Below are positions 1 to 10,465 of a stretch of 64,000 nt of DNA, in pieces. The stretch is from contig NW_024467119.1 of assembly GCF_017591425.1 (NCBI RefSeq), positions 78,422,894 through 78,486,893 on the forward strand. Reading direction: 5' to 3'. Both the position numbers and the translations under genes were made by a program. The notes below the pieces were generated by a model that saw nothing but the letters and a program-made list of their open reading frames with translations, was not told where the DNA came from and made no database searches. Numbering within the stretch: the first letter of the stretch is position 1; each line of letters begins with the position of its first letter. The stretch is from Ochotona curzoniae (Eukaryota > Chordata > Mammalia > Lagomorpha > Ochotonidae).

Positions 1-54
1 CCAGCGCATGCAAGGAGAGGACTTTAACCACTATGCTATTCATGCCAGGCCCAA
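1..54 (-). mobile_element. lagomorph C-type SINE, head only (cut by window edge)
   Basis: The sequence reads as the reverse complement of the SINE head: GCATGCAAGG, then AGGACTTTAACCACTATGCT and a terminal CCAGGCCC. The rest of the element lies to the left of the window. Confidence 0.75.
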
Positions 55-116
55 TTGAACATTTTCTTACCTGGGGTCTGCTGAGAAGGTGTGACAGAAG
101 ATGGGAGTAATAGCGG

Positions 117-437
117 CAGCTACAATGGCTCAGTTGGCTAATCCTCCATCTCCAAGTGTTGGCACCTCATATAGGCATCAAGTTTGTGCTCTGACAGATC
201 CACTCCCCATCTAGCTCCCTGCTTGTGACCTGGGAAAGCAGGGGAAGATGGTACAAAGCTTTGGGACTCTGCACCTGCATGAGAGATCAGGAAGAAGCTC
301 CTAGCTTCCGACTTTGGATCAGATCAGCTCAGCTCCAGCTGTTGTGCCATTTGGGAGTGAACCAGCAAATGAAAGATTTCTCTTAGTCTCTCCTTCTCTC
401 TGTAATTCTGCCTTTCCAATAGAAATAAGCCAGTCTT
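117..437 (+). mobile_element. lagomorph C-type SINE, near full length
   Basis: A moderately diverged plus-strand copy. It has the tRNA-like head with 'ggctcagttggctaat', the body 'atctagctccctgcttgtgacctgggaaagca', then 'gactctgcacctgcatgagaga' and the pyrimidine stretch before 'tttccaataga'. The tail passes into a purine-rich tract at 438-500 (GGAAGAAGGAGAAGAGG type), probably an expanded and decayed A-rich tail. Confidence 0.85.
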
Positions 438-500
438 AAGAAGGAAGAAGGAGAAGAGGAAGGAGAAGGAAAAAGAAAAGGAGAAAGAGGAGGAAGAATA
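438..500. repeat. purine-rich low-complexity tract (GA-rich SINE tail)
   Basis: About 60 bases almost entirely A and G, directly after the SINE tail. The likely origin is drift and expansion of the SINE A-tail. Such tracts can form H-DNA, but nothing here shows that it does. Confidence 0.7.
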
Positions 501-616
501 GAGTTTGGTCTTCCATTATGTCTCAGGCAGGATTAACCTTGAAGACTGGCTGGGACTTGATTTCCATTCTTTCGTTTTGGAATTTATGTCCTTTCTCTTG
601 TTCCTAGCCACCTGGA

Positions 617-903
617 GTTGTGGTCTTTCCCATCCTCCACAAAATACATGTTGAAACCCAATCCCCAAAAACAACCATCTCAAGGATTAGGTCTTAGGAA
701 CGAGGCCTTGAGGCTGCAGACTCCCTGATGGGCCCAGTGCCCCTGTAAGAAGGGCCCAAAGGTGCTTGCTCAGCCCTGGTGCCACATGTGGATGGACAGA
801 TGACCACACCTTTGACAAGTGAGATCTCAGCTCAGGGATTACTCCAGCTGCGGCCACCCTGGCCCTGGACTCTACAGATACTGTTGTTTATACGTGAGCC
901 AGC
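617..903 (+). mobile_element. MaLR (MLT1/MST-type) LTR fragment
   Basis: The stretch 'cacaaaatacatgttgaaacccaatcc' followed by 'ggattaggtcttaggaacgaggcc', 'ccctgtaagaagggcc' and 'tactgttgttta' follows the order of the MLT1/MST LTR consensus as I remember it (CATATGTTGAAACCCTAA, GGAGGTGGGGCC, CCCTTATAAGAAG, TGTTGTTTA). It is strongly diverged and predates lagomorphs. Its 3' end appears cut at about 903. Confidence 0.6.
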
Positions 904-1150
904 CTCACGTATGCTGGGACTGGGCTATCTGAATGGACAGTGATATGGCATTGACCACATCCCAGAGCTGTCCAGTGTCGGGGCCATGGCTTGTCAGAAA
1001 AATCCATTTATCTTCTTTTCCATCCAAAGACAGAGTCCTGAAGGACCTTGTGTTTTTGGTCTTCCTCTCTCCCCAGGGGTGAATAGTGACTTGGGGAAAA
1101 CCCGCTGCCATACTGTGAGCTGCCCTTGTGGCAAGGCACTGAGGTGCCCC
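904..1150. other. unresolved sequence between two MaLR-like fragments
   Basis: No family recognised. It may be internal sequence of the MLT1 copy that ends at 1395, or unique sequence. Small open frames here (81-84 codons) look like chance. Confidence 0.3.
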
Positions 1151-1395
1151 TGCCACCACCCCTTGCCAGGTGTTGCAGAGGCCTCTCTGGAAATAGACCG
1201 TCCAGTTTTGGTTAGGTGTTCAGATGCCTGACATCAGGGCAACATCTTCCCCTCAGGTTCTTGAGACTGTGAGCCAGTACCACCCAGCAAAGCAGCTCCC
1301 ACGCACAGAGCCTGGGGGAGATAACAAATGCTGTTGTTTTAAGCTGCTAAGCTTCGGGAGCATCTGTTATACAGCAATCGATAACTAATATAGTC
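1151..1395 (+). mobile_element. MLT1-type MaLR LTR, 3' portion
   Basis: The segment 'ttgagactgtgagccagtaccaccca', then 'gctgttgttttaagctgctaag' and the terminal 'cagcaatcgataactaata' match the 3' end of MLT1 LTRs (TGTTGTTTTAAGCCGCTAAG ... GCAATAGATAACTAATA). The 5' limit is a guess. Confidence 0.6.
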
Positions 1396-2730
1396 TGCAC
1401 TCGGGTTCTTTCCAGCAAGGGCCAGAGGTGCTTGGGTAAGGACTGACACACGTGAGTGACTAAAGCTGTCGAAGTAACGGCCAAGAACAGAGCTTCTTTA
1501 GCAATGCCCAGTACAACAAGTTTGGCTCAGGAGCAGAGAATAGCATAGTCGGCTTTTTCTTTTTGTTTATATGTTCATGCCAAAGAATGTGCAGCGACAT
1601 GCAACCAAAGTGTGTTCGAAGAAGATGTAAGTAAAGAGGAGGCTGAAAACCGGGAGCACCCCTCGCTTCCAGAACAAAAGGCAATTGCAAAGCTTAAGAG
1701 TCTTAGCTGAGCCTTAACCGTGACTCTGAGCTTCCTAACAGCCACGGCAAAGGGGCAAACATAGCGAACACTGCCTCTTTTTAATGGAACTATCATAGAA
1801 TTTTAAAACAAAGTTCTCTAGTGTTAGCAAAATTCATTTAGCTACTTCTTGTGTGCTTCGGGAAACAGGGTAACTGAGGGACAGGGTCAAACACAAGGGT
1901 GAATTTGAGAAAAGCAAGGAATCCCCTGACCGCAGTGCTGTGCTGCCATGGAAGGGGTCGTGGAAACACACACTCAGACAGTTTTGATCCAGTGTTTCTT
2001 TCCCTTTTCCCATTGGAAGAAGTATGCACAACTGTGTGTACAGCCTGAAGGTGCTTCTTGGGCAGCCATTGAACACAGCCCAGTTTATCTGCCTGTTGAT
2101 GTTCCAGGTCTAGGTTGTAGGCTATACATTCTTGCTGCTCTCTCAGACTCGGCCCATGAATCCAAATCCCTCAGCACATCCCATCGCATCCCACCAGTTC
2201 TTGACCTGTGCGGGTGCTGCAATGGCCATGAGACCTCCCAGTCTTGGGTTGCTGTCTGGTGGAGAACGGTCCAGGGGTCATTGACTTCCCTGAACTATGC
2301 TGCAGGGAGGACCTGCTGCCCAGGTCATGGTGACAGGGGAAGCCAGGGCTTGGAGAGCTGCTGGGCCCGGGCTGTGTGGAGGTGAGGGAGGCACCTGCAC
2401 CATCAGGTAAAAGCAGGCTTCACTGGCAGGGCTGGCAGGGCTGGGGCACCCCACCTGCCACCCTTCCTCACTCGCCTGTGTAGCCAGGCTAGGTGAGGAG
2501 GCCTCACTCTGCGATATCTTTCTTTCCTTCCCTCCTGCCTTTATTCTATAGGCACCTGAACCCTGGGACTAGAGCAGTAGAGTCCTTTCTCTGTCCTGCA
2601 TGCTGTCTGGCATGCTGGTCCCTTTTACCTGTGTCTGCTGCTCTGTGTATCTCTCCTCTTGAGTTCCCACCACACTGATTATTTTATATTATTGGTGTGG
2701 CTGCTTGACTAAAAGAAACTTTACATTTAT
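1396..2730. other. unique sequence, no feature recognised
   Basis: Mixed-composition sequence. A 145-codon open frame at 1948-2385 (+) has no domain signal, no upstream promoter elements and no recognisable splice context, so it is not called as a gene. The segment 2415-2470 is GC-rich with short 'ggctggcagg' repetition. Confidence 0.5.
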
Positions 2731-3069
2731 AATTGTCCCTTGATTATCTGTAAGGGATTGGTGCCAGAATCCCTGTGGATACCGAAATCCAAGGGTGCTC
2801 AAAGTCCCTTATTGAAAATGGCAGAGTGTTTGTATATAACTCACATGAATCCTTTTGTCTGTTTTAAATTATGTCTAGGTCGCTTATAATACCTAATGCC
2901 TTGTGAATGCTGTAATACAGATAGTAGCTACATGTACTGTTTGGGGAATCATGACAAGAACAGAAAGTGTGTACATATTCAGCGCAGATGTGATCTTTCC
3001 TGAGTATTTTCTAGCCACGTTTGGGTGTATCCACGGATGTGGAAGCTACAGACACACAGAGCTGGATTG
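2731..3069 (-). mobile_element. TcMar-Tigger non-autonomous DNA transposon (MER2-like)
   Basis: About 339 bp, close to the roughly 345 bp I recall for MER2. The left end 'aattgtccctTGATTATCTG' and right end 'gtatccacggatgtggaagc' with '...gctggattgta' are diverged inverted termini flanked by TA. Internal landmarks are 'ccctgtggataccgaaatcc', 'gctcaaagtcccttattgaa', 'gcttataatacctaatgcc' and 'gtgtacatattcagcgcagat'. No transposase remains. It is a eutherian-age fossil; the orientation follows the usual consensus direction. Confidence 0.8.
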
Positions 3070-3419
3070 TATCTGTGTGATTGTTTCCTTGGCCGTCTAA
3101 CATGGGTCTCATCATTGCGTTCACGGTATGTTGGGCAGTGCCTGAGACATAGCAGGCATCAATAGTCGCTGGCTGGATGCATCGGTGTATGGGAATGTGT
3201 TGCAGGTGGAAGCCAGTGACTGACAACTCTTGCGGTTGAAGGTGGATTTCTCTACACTGCAAGACATGCTTGGCACCTGGGACACCTTGGGCATCTCAAT
3301 CGCTGGACACCTGGTGCTCAGGACCAGAGACACTGTCTCCTTATGCTGAAATTAAACAGATGTGGCTGGGCCAGATTGGGTGTCCATCTGAATGAAGTGG
3401 AGTCTTCCTGATTTCCTCT
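3070..3419. other. mostly unique sequence with an L2-like trace
   Basis: At 3130-3175, 'ggcagtgcctgagacatagcaggcatcaatagtcgctggctgga' resembles the 'GTGCCTGGCACATAGTAGGCACTCAATAAATA' motif near L2/MIR 3' ends. The rest shows nothing recognised. Confidence 0.3.
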
Positions 3420-3560
3420 CCAGCTACCTGCAGTAAGCTGCTGGGACTATTACAGAATGCCATAGACCAGGTGGATTTAATGATAGAAATTCATTTTCTC
3501 ACAGTCCCAGAGGCTAAAAGTTCAAGATCAAGGTGTTGGTGTCATTGGTGCCAGCCAGCT
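3420..3560 (-). mobile_element. MaLR (MLT1/MST-type) LTR, 3' end
   Basis: On the plus strand it reads 'gactattacagaatgccatagaccaggtgg', then 'gaaattcattttctcacagtcccagaggctaa' and 'caagatcaaggtgttgg', the reverse complement of the end of an MLT1/MST LTR (CACCCAGTCTATGGTATTTTGTTATAGCAG). It breaks off before the rest of the LTR. Confidence 0.65.
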
Positions 3561-4084
3561 TGCTGGGAATCCCTTTCACCAACAGAGTAAAAGAGCTATG
3601 TTTAAGATGCACAAAAGTAGAGATGGTAAAGCAAAAGTTTAATGAAATGCATTCTAAGGGAGGAATTGGCCAGGAGAGAAAGCACATGGCATCTTTTTCT
3701 GCTGGTGTGGGGTTCTCACCCCTTAGGAGGAGCGTTAAACGATGATGTGGATGTGCTGCTTATGGTTGACATTTGAGATTGACATCTGGGTGGTACCTAT
3801 GTTTTGGCTATCTGAGCAGGTGGCTACAAAGTAGTGGTTTTTGTTTGCTTGTTTTTATTTCTGGTTTGGCGGAGTTCCTATTTTACCAGGATCCTTTAAC
3901 CAGAAGTTAAGTTGCAGAATAGTCAATCTTGGATGGATCCTTGCAGAAAGAGCAAGGGGTTTACCACACAGAAGAGGGCCTTGCAGCCTCCTCCTCAGTC
4001 TCTCATGTCTGGTTAGCTGCTTGATGTTGGCACAAGACCAGGAAAACCAGCTGCTGGATGATGGATGGTCAGTTCACCAGAGAT
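3561..4084 (-). mobile_element. possible old ERV LTR remnant
   Basis: The reverse complement contains 'catttcattaaacttttgctttacc', which looks like an LTR polyadenylation signal (ATTAAA) followed by U5. Boundaries, terminal repeats and a TATA box are not clear, so this is tentative. Confidence 0.3.
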
Positions 4085-4690
4085 GAGAGTTGATACAAGG
4101 TAATAGGTTTATTCAAGAGGCTGGCAGTCTTGCAGTGAAACAAGCTACCTTCAGTCTCCAACGTGCTATTCCCATCTAGCTAGTCAGCAGTGGCGGAAGA
4201 GCACTTTTTAAGGAGTGGACAGGAACTGGGAGAGGTTAAGGGAGTTAATGGGCTCACCGAATTGTCAGGCAGATGTCCAGGGCCAGGCTGAAGCCTGTTC
4301 GGGGGTTTGTCCCTTGCACTGCTTGCTGGGGGAGGACTGCACTTCGGGTTACAGGTCTAGACACTCCACTGCCATCAGAACCTGGAAGCATGACTTGTCT
4401 GTTGAGTTCACCATAAGTTCTGATGAGTCACAAGATCAGCCATTGCCTTCTGTTCACGAGACAGTGGAAAGGGCAAGGAAGCTGGATTCATTAGGTCCTA
4501 AGTTTGAAGGTTTCTTTTTTCGAGGTCTCTCTCCTAGACTTTGGCTCTTCTGATTTACCCAGCAAGGTGCTGTCCTAGGGGGCTCAGCCCTCCTGCAGAG
4601 AGGGTGGAGTGTCAGTTCTTGGAGTTACCACCTACAACTTCCTGGGCTTAAACTGACAGATGTATCTGTCCTCACCCCAAATTGTGGGGC
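4085..4690 (-). mobile_element. possible second ERV LTR remnant
   Basis: Read on the minus strand there is a TATA-like TTAAAAAG near 4208, followed about 90 bp downstream by AATAAA in 'cttgaataaacctattacc' near 4110, the spacing expected for the U3/R region of an LTR. No clean TG...CA termini or target duplication are seen. No retroviral coding sequence is recognisable. Confidence 0.35.
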
Positions 4691-5084
4691 TGTCCTGCTG
4701 GTTGGAACTCCTTTGCGGGTGCCCCAGTGCCACCCATCTCTAACCACCTAGGGTTGCTGCCTCCTGGTGACCTCTGGCTGTCCCTGCCACCATGGACAGG
4801 GTAGATGGAACCACTTGCCTTTGTCCTGTGACTAGCCTGGAGCTGGAGCATCTGGTCTGCCCTCCCAATTGTGTTCTGCATCTGCCGAGGCAGCTCATGG
4901 TCCCTGTGCTGGCTGCATTTCTAGAGGAGAAAAAGGAGAGGAAGTCCTGTGTGGAAAGAGCCTGGGGAGGAAGAAAGCCATGAGCATGGCTTGCACCGGC
5001 GCTCGTGTCCTTCTAGCATCCCGCTAATGGATTATCCCCAGCCCCACTCTCCTGGTGCCTTGACAACGCTACTGCCCTTCTGTG
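4691..5084. other. unique sequence, no feature recognised
   Basis: GC-moderate sequence with short open frames of about 60-70 codons only. Nothing supports a gene. Confidence 0.45.
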
Positions 5085-5220
5085 TTTGCTTTTTCTACTA
5101 GAAGGCAAACACCACAAGGATAGGCATTTTTGCCAGCTTTGCTATTGCTCCATATCCAGTTCCCAGCATTACTAGTTGTTCTATGGATGAATGAATGAGT
5201 GAGTGAATGAATGGATGAAC
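5085..5220 (+). mobile_element. L2 LINE 3' end with short GAAT repeat
   Basis: The order 'tagaaggcaaacaccacaaggataggcat', 'ccatatccagttcccagcatt' and the closing 'gatgaatgaatgagtgagtgaatgaatgg' (5186-5220) fits the L2 3' end (AGGGCAGGGA ... CCCCAGCGCCTAG ... TGAATGAATGAATGA). Heavily diverged. Confidence 0.55.
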
Positions 5221-7744
5221 CCTGACACTGGAACAGAGTAAGGATTAGGAACAGCAAGCATCTTCCAGCCTGTTCTTGCTGGCCATCACACCTGAGTGTG
5301 AGCCTAGGCACTGGCATCTGGTTTCATGGGTCTTGGTGTAAGTGGGGCTCCCCCTTGCCGCAGCTGCTGCAACCAGGATCCCGCAAGGAGGTCTGTGCCA
5401 GCTGCCGGAGCAGGCGCTGTGATCACTGAGTTTGTACTGCTTACATGAAATGGCTTGGCGTGATCACCAACTCATCTCCCAGTCCCTCCATCGTAGGTCT
5501 TGCCATTGTTATCAGAACACAGTAAAGAGAAGTTCGGTGATCACTTCCCAGACTACACAGAGAGCCGCAAGTCTAGAGGCAGTTTGGGAGCTCTTGTCTC
5601 TTCTTGGTTTCACAGGTATTTTCAGCTGTGTCAAGGCCTGCTCACCAGATGGCTTTTTAATCTCTCTCCTGTTGCTACATTATTAATCTCCAAATTGTTT
5701 AGCAGTGAGAAGAACTGATCCAGAAAGGCGACATCTTCACGGTGGGAGAAGCTTCCTGGCAAAGCCTGCTGCCATTTCACTTGGGCCTTGGAGGGGGAGG
5801 GGGTGGTCCCGGCTGGCTTGGGCAGGAGGAAAAGCAATGCTGGGGCAGCTACGCTAGAATCCCTCCAGAGGGCAGCTGCTGCTGTGGGGATCAAGCCGGC
5901 ACACCCGTGTGGCCAGCAGCACAGAGCTGTGAACCTGATTTAGTCAAGTTAAGCAGCAGGCAATGGCTTCTGGCTTTGGCTTGCTCAGGAAGGAAGAAAG
6001 ACCTGCTTGGAGTGTTCCATTTTCTGAGAATCCTGAGCACATTGGATTCTATAGCTTTTCTGGAGAATGCAGGAAGCCGCAGGCAAAGTACTGCAAGTAG
6101 CAATGTCCCACGGCCTGAGAGATTTCCCTGGGCATGCTGGCTCCTTGGAATGTGTCATGCTAAGCCTGGGGACAGACAGCTGCCACATGCCCTTTGAATA
6201 GGCTGTGTAGGAGGAGGCTGACAGCATTGGATGTGGCTCTCTGGTTCTTGCATCTCTGCAGGATGGAATGGAAGATGCCCTCAGAGGAGTCAGGGGGAGA
6301 GAGGGGTTGGAAATCTGAAAAGCTCATTTATTCTGCCAAATCGAAGGCATTTTGAACTTGCTCCACCCTTCCTATTTTCCATCTGTCTCATTATTCATCA
6401 CAGTAATATTTGGGCATTTTGAAAAGAGTGATATTTTAACATGAAGCTATTCCAAGGAGGAAGAAAAATATCCTCATTTGGCACAAACCAGCCATGCAAA
6501 TTAGCCTAAATAAAAATAAAGACCCAAGGCAACTTAGTATATTATTGTACTTTTCCAGGCTCCCACCCATCAGCTGTACCCTTTTCCCATTCTGTTGTGT
6601 TGAATAGTGGGGCTTCCATAGGCAGAGAAGTCAAAGTTGAAGAATCCACACTCTGGGTGTGCAGGGACCAAGCTCATGAAGTGACTGGACTTTCCACAAG
6701 TGCACTCCCCTGCCTCGCCATGTGTGCCTCTTCGCAGGCCAGTCCTTCAAGGACTCTGACCCTCATTCTGTTCTTATGGGGTGATTGACGGGCTGTGTGT
6801 GTTCCAAAGGCCAGTGCTATGCAGTCTGGATAGTAGCTTGGTTGCTTTTTCTTCTTCTTCTTCTATAGGGGAGAACACAGCATTCCAAGACCCCTGGCAC
6901 AGGCAGTGTTTAATGCAGCATTATCAAATCACTGTTCTCAAGCCCCAGGGAGTAACGAAGGGCTTTCTCTGTTCTCCATCTGTGCATCTCCTTCTGCCTT
7001 CTCTGTTTCTCTCTTTCTCCTCTTATCCTACTCTTAATCTCTTTCTTGGCTTCTTCCATATTTCCTGTGTGTGCTCTAGGCTCCAGGGTCACCTAAGCTT
7101 GATGCCACACGCAAGCTAAGAATTGAGGGCATAGTCCACGGTCACCCAAGGCAATAGATGATGGTTTTTGTAATTATGGTTTAAAGGCATCATTGGGTGC
7201 CTTCCCTCAACCTTGTTTTCGTGAACAGTTCTGAAAGGAAACACTTCACCTGCTTGTATTTATCCCAAGGTTCTAATTCAATCAGGTGTTCAGGCAACTG
7301 CAACAACCCTTCCTGAACTGGCGAACAAGCAGATCAGTGTTACCACAGCCATCCCACAGCTCTAATTTTAAAGGGCATAGGATGGTGTTTACGCAGTTTG
7401 ATGTGGTGTGGTAGGTTTTTCATGATACACAAGATCAACAATGTTGATTTGGAGACTTTTTTTCTAAGTCTTTCCTGAGATGTAGGTGACAGGGATCCAA
7501 CAGCTTGGGACGTCTGTTGTCTCCTCCCAGGGTGCACATTAGCAGAAAGCTGAGATCAGGAACAGAGCTGCTACTGTTACCCAGGTGCCCCATGGGAGAT
7601 GTTTGCATTTCAAGCAATGTCTTACGGGCGGTGCCAAACGCCCACCCCAACACTCACCCCTGTAATCTGCTGTGAACCAGAGAGACAGAAGAAAACATGC
7701 CAAGAGGTATGTGAAGGCGTGCTGCTGTGTCCAACTATAAAAAA
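5221..7744. other. unique sequence, 2.5 kb, no gene recognised
   Basis: No interspersed repeat recognised. Minor landmarks are a G-rich stretch at about 5790-5806 and a (CTT)n run at about 6848-6864. Open frames up to 151 codons (5742-6197, +) show no family signal. Confidence 0.45.
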
Positions 7745-7754
7745 GGTTTTCCAG

Positions 7755-8066
7755 GGCCCAGCGGCGTGGCCTAGTGGCTAAGGTCCTTGCCTTGGGTGTG
7801 CCGGGATCCCATATGGGTGCCGGTTCTAGTCCCAGCAGCTCCACTTTCTATCCAGCTCCCTGCTTGTGGCCTGGGAGGGAAGTCAGGGACGGCCCAAAGC
7901 CTTGGGACCCTGCACCCCTGTGGGAGACCTGGAGGAAGTTCCTGGCTCCTGGCTTCGGATTAGCAAAACATTGGCCATTGCGCTCACTTGGGGAGTGAAT
8001 CATCAGATGGAAGATCTTTCTCACTCTCTCTCCTCCAATAAAAATAAATATATCTTTTTAAAAAAT
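7755..8066 (+). mobile_element. young lagomorph C-type SINE with perfect target-site duplication
   Basis: Near full length, head GGCCCAGCGGCGTGGCC to tail AAATATATCTTTTTAAAAA. It is flanked by a perfect 10-bp direct repeat GGTTTTCCAG at 7745-7754 and 8067-8076. The pol III B box is readable as GGTTCTAGTCC at 7822-7832, and the A box lies in 'gtggcctagtggcta' just after the start. The body carries 'catatgggtgcc', 'agctccctgcttgtggcctggga' and 'gaccctgcacccctgtgggagacctgga'. It is one of the best-defined insertions in the window and gives the family boundaries. Confidence 0.95.
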
Positions 8067-8076
8067 GGTTTTCCAG

Positions 8077-8329
8077 TTAAGTCACAGAGAAGCGGTACAA
8101 GATGCCTGAAGTGTCATGTGGACCCACTCCCACAGACCCAGCTATTTGTGCATACAGGCCAAGTTTCCAAGTTCTTAATTCTCTGCCTGAATGTGTTGTC
8201 CCCTTCCATAAGGCTGTTTTCATCCCCCGCTATCAGCTACATTTTGCTCATTTCTTTCCTTCTACCTCAAATTCTTGGTCTTTCCTCTAGATCAGATGCC
8301 AATTTCCAGCCACATGATTGACTTGCATA
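8077..8329. other. unique sequence
   Basis: Nothing recognised. The 151-codon frame crossing in from the SINE is a chance read-through of the repeat. Confidence 0.4.
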
Positions 8330-8637
8330 AAATATTCTGGATACTTCTTGTGTCTTTGATTTAGTAATTCTACTTAGAGTAACTTCTTCGTGTTTTCCTG
8401 TGCAAGTATTTAGACATAAAGGTGACCATTAGAACACCAGTAAGGAGATGAAAATTGGGATCAATAAGACATTTTCTGAATAAATTATGAAGTGATGCAC
8501 TGGAATATTATGCAGTCATTTCAAATGTTATAAGAGGTTAATGACATGGAAAAAAATCTAGAATATATTTGTTAGCAGGGATAAAATGACAGTTTAAAAT
8601 ATTTTAATGCCATTTGTTTAAAAAAAATACACATGTT
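8330..8637 (+). mobile_element. ancient L1M 3'-end fragment (left part)
   Basis: The text 'ctgaataaattatgaagtgatgcactggaatattatgcagtcatt' parallels the end of L1M ORF2 and 3' UTR (AAATTATGGTACATCCATAC, GGAATACTATGCAGCCATT), then 'catggaaaaaaatctagaatatatttgttagca' and 'tgccatttgtttaaaaaaa'. It is interrupted by the SINE at 8638-8948. Confidence 0.6.
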
Positions 8638-8948
8638 GTTTTTTCAAATTTGTTTCCTATTTGAAAGGCAGGCTTATAGAAAGAAGAGACAGAGGGAGAG
8701 AAAGATCTTTTAGCTGCTGGTTCACTCCCCAAATGATTGCAATAGCTGGGCTTGAGCTGATCTGAAATTAGGAACCAGGAGTTTCTTCTGGATCTCCCAC
8801 ATAGATGCAGGGGCCAGGACTTGAATCATCTTCAGCTATCTTCCCAGTCCATAAGCAGGGAGCTGGATCGAAAGTGGAACAGCTAGGAATAGAACCAATA
8901 ACTATATGGATGCCAGCACTACAGGCAGAGGATTAGCCTGTTGAGTCT
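8638..8948 (-). mobile_element. lagomorph C-type SINE inserted in L1M
   Basis: Reverse-complement copy: 'tcctatttgaaaggcaggctta' tail side, then 'aaagatcttttagctgctggttcactcccc', 'ggatctcccacatagatgca', 'agcagggagctggatcgaaagtgga' and head 'atatggatgccagcactacag'. It splits the L1M fragment, so it is younger. Confidence 0.8.
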
Positions 8949-9012
8949 CCACATATAAAAGGATGTATATGGATGTTGATATGTAAACATGATTGTTCCT
9001 GATGAATTGGAG
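8949..9012 (+). mobile_element. ancient L1M 3'-end fragment (right part)
   Basis: The short stretch 'acatataaaaggatgtatatggatg' resumes L1M 3' UTR-like sequence after the SINE. This is weak on its own; position supports it. Confidence 0.35.
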
Positions 9013-9027
9013 ACAGTTACGCCTTTT

Positions 9028-9356
9028 TTTTTTCTTTTCAGATTTATTTCTTATTGGACAGTCAGATATACAGAGAGGAGGAGAAAAAGTGGAAGATCTC
9101 CCATCTGCTGATTCACTCCATAAGCAGCTGCAACGGGCAGAGCTATGCTAATCCAAAGCCAGGAGTCCGGCGCCTCTTCCAGATCTCCTGTGTGGGTTCA
9201 AGGTCCCAAAGCTTTGGGACATCCTTGCCTGCTTTCCCAGGGCACAAGCAGGAAACTGGATGGGAAGTGAGGCCGCCATGATTAGAACCGGTGCTCATAT
9301 GAGATCTCGGCATGTACAAGGTAAGGACTTTAGCCACTAGGCTGTTGTGCCAGGCC
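9028..9356 (-). mobile_element. young lagomorph C-type SINE
   Basis: Starts with a T-rich tail, then 'agatttatttcttattggacagtcagatatacagagaggagg', 'gggtctcc'-type body, 'ggcacaagcaggaaactggatgggaagtg' and the head 'gtacaaggtaaggactttagccactaggc'. It lies next to and in the same orientation as the SINE at 9370-9705. Confidence 0.9.
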
Positions 9357-9369
9357 GATATTTTGTCTT

Positions 9370-9705
9370 CATTTTTTTTTTAAAGATTTATTTTTATTAT
9401 TTTCTTATTGGAAAGGCAGATATACAGAGAGGAGAGACAGAGAGGAAGATCTTCTGTTCAATGGTTCACTCCCCAAGTGAGCGCAATGGCCGATGCTATG
9501 CCGATCCAAAGCCAGGAGCCTCTTCTGGGTCTCCCACGCGGGTGCAGGGTCCCAAAGCCTTGGGCCGTCCTCGACTGCTTTCCCGGGCCACAAGCAGGGA
9601 GCTGGAAGGGAAGCAGGGCTGCCGGAATTAGAACCAGTGCCCATATGGGATCCCGGGCGTGCAAGGCAAGGACCTTAACCCCTTGCGCCACTGCGCCGGG
9701 CCCCA
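9370..9705 (-). mobile_element. young lagomorph C-type SINE with target-site duplication
   Basis: Full-length reverse copy from 'tttttaaagatttatttttatt' to 'ccactgcgccgggcccc'. It is flanked by the direct repeat ATTTTGTCTT at 9360-9369 and 9706-9715. The left copy sits immediately beyond the head of the neighbouring SINE (9028-9356), so this copy landed almost exactly at its end. The B box survives in reverse as GGAATTAGAACC at about 9624. Confidence 0.95.
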
Positions 9706-10194
9706 ATTTTGTCTTAATTTTTAAAATCTATTCTCATTGGTTTTTTTAAAAATCTATTCTCATTGGTTTTTTCCTGATGTAGCTTTTATGTATCTTCTTC
9801 CGGGGGGGAGTGTGTGTGTGCATATACATGGTATATATACATAGATAATCTTTTTAATGGTAGACCATATATCGTATTAGGTATAATTTCCTACTTCTTC
9901 AAGAAGTCACGACTAAACTAAAGGAATTAGAGAACCCTGTAGAAAGGTCACATCATGCTTGGTGGTGTTCAGAGGTGAGCCGTGGGAATGATATGAACGT
10001 GACTGTGAGAGGACAATTAGAACTGGCAAGAAGAGATGCAGGAATCAGGCTAAGAGGGTTGTGCTGGCTGTGCAGTTCTACCAAGAAGTGTTAGGGAAAA
10101 TTTGGTTGATCTTTGTGTCTCCAAAGGCTCTTTCATACAAAAAAAGTGTTTGTCTTTTTCTACAATCATCAACAATGGATAAGTCAGTGATTTC
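9706..10194. other. unique sequence with a short tandem duplication
   Basis: Two adjacent copies of a roughly 25-bp unit (AATCTATTCTCATTGGTTTT core) lie at 9723-9747 and 9748-9772. A G7 plus TG/TA-rich patch lies at 9804-9842. No other feature is recognised. Confidence 0.5.
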
Positions 10195-10465
10195 CAAGGT
10201 GAGTGAGGTCTAGCAGTCAGGATGCCATCGCTCGGGATGCCTGCAGCCTGTATCAGATGGCTGGATCCCTGGCTCTGATTCCAACTTCTTGTAGATGTGC
10301 CGCTAGCAGGTGACAGCCCGAGAACCTTGGATTCTGCCACCCATGCAGGAGATCTACACGGGGGTCCTGACTCCTGGTTTTAGTCTGGGGCAGCTGGCTC
10401 TTATGACCTTTGCAGAACAAACAACAGGTGCAAGCTCTGTCTATCTGCCTGTCTCTCTCTAAAAT
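10195..10465 (+). mobile_element. old, diverged lagomorph SINE
   Basis: Recognisable by 'ccacccatgcaggagatctac', 'tcctgactcctggtttta', 'gcagctggctctt' and the terminal 'tctgcctgtctctctctaaaa'. The head is poorly conserved and the family assignment is tentative. Confidence 0.5.

Noticed and set aside
1948..2385. 145-codon plus-strand frame
   Set aside because: No domain, low-quality composition, no exon-like boundaries recognised.
5742..6197. 151-codon plus-strand frame
   Set aside because: No family signal; overlapping frames of similar length exist on the other strand, as expected by chance in GC-moderate DNA.
7755..7840. tRNA gene suggested by A/B-box-like sequence
   Set aside because: The boxes belong to the tRNA-derived head of the SINE; no cloverleaf-forming sequence is seen.
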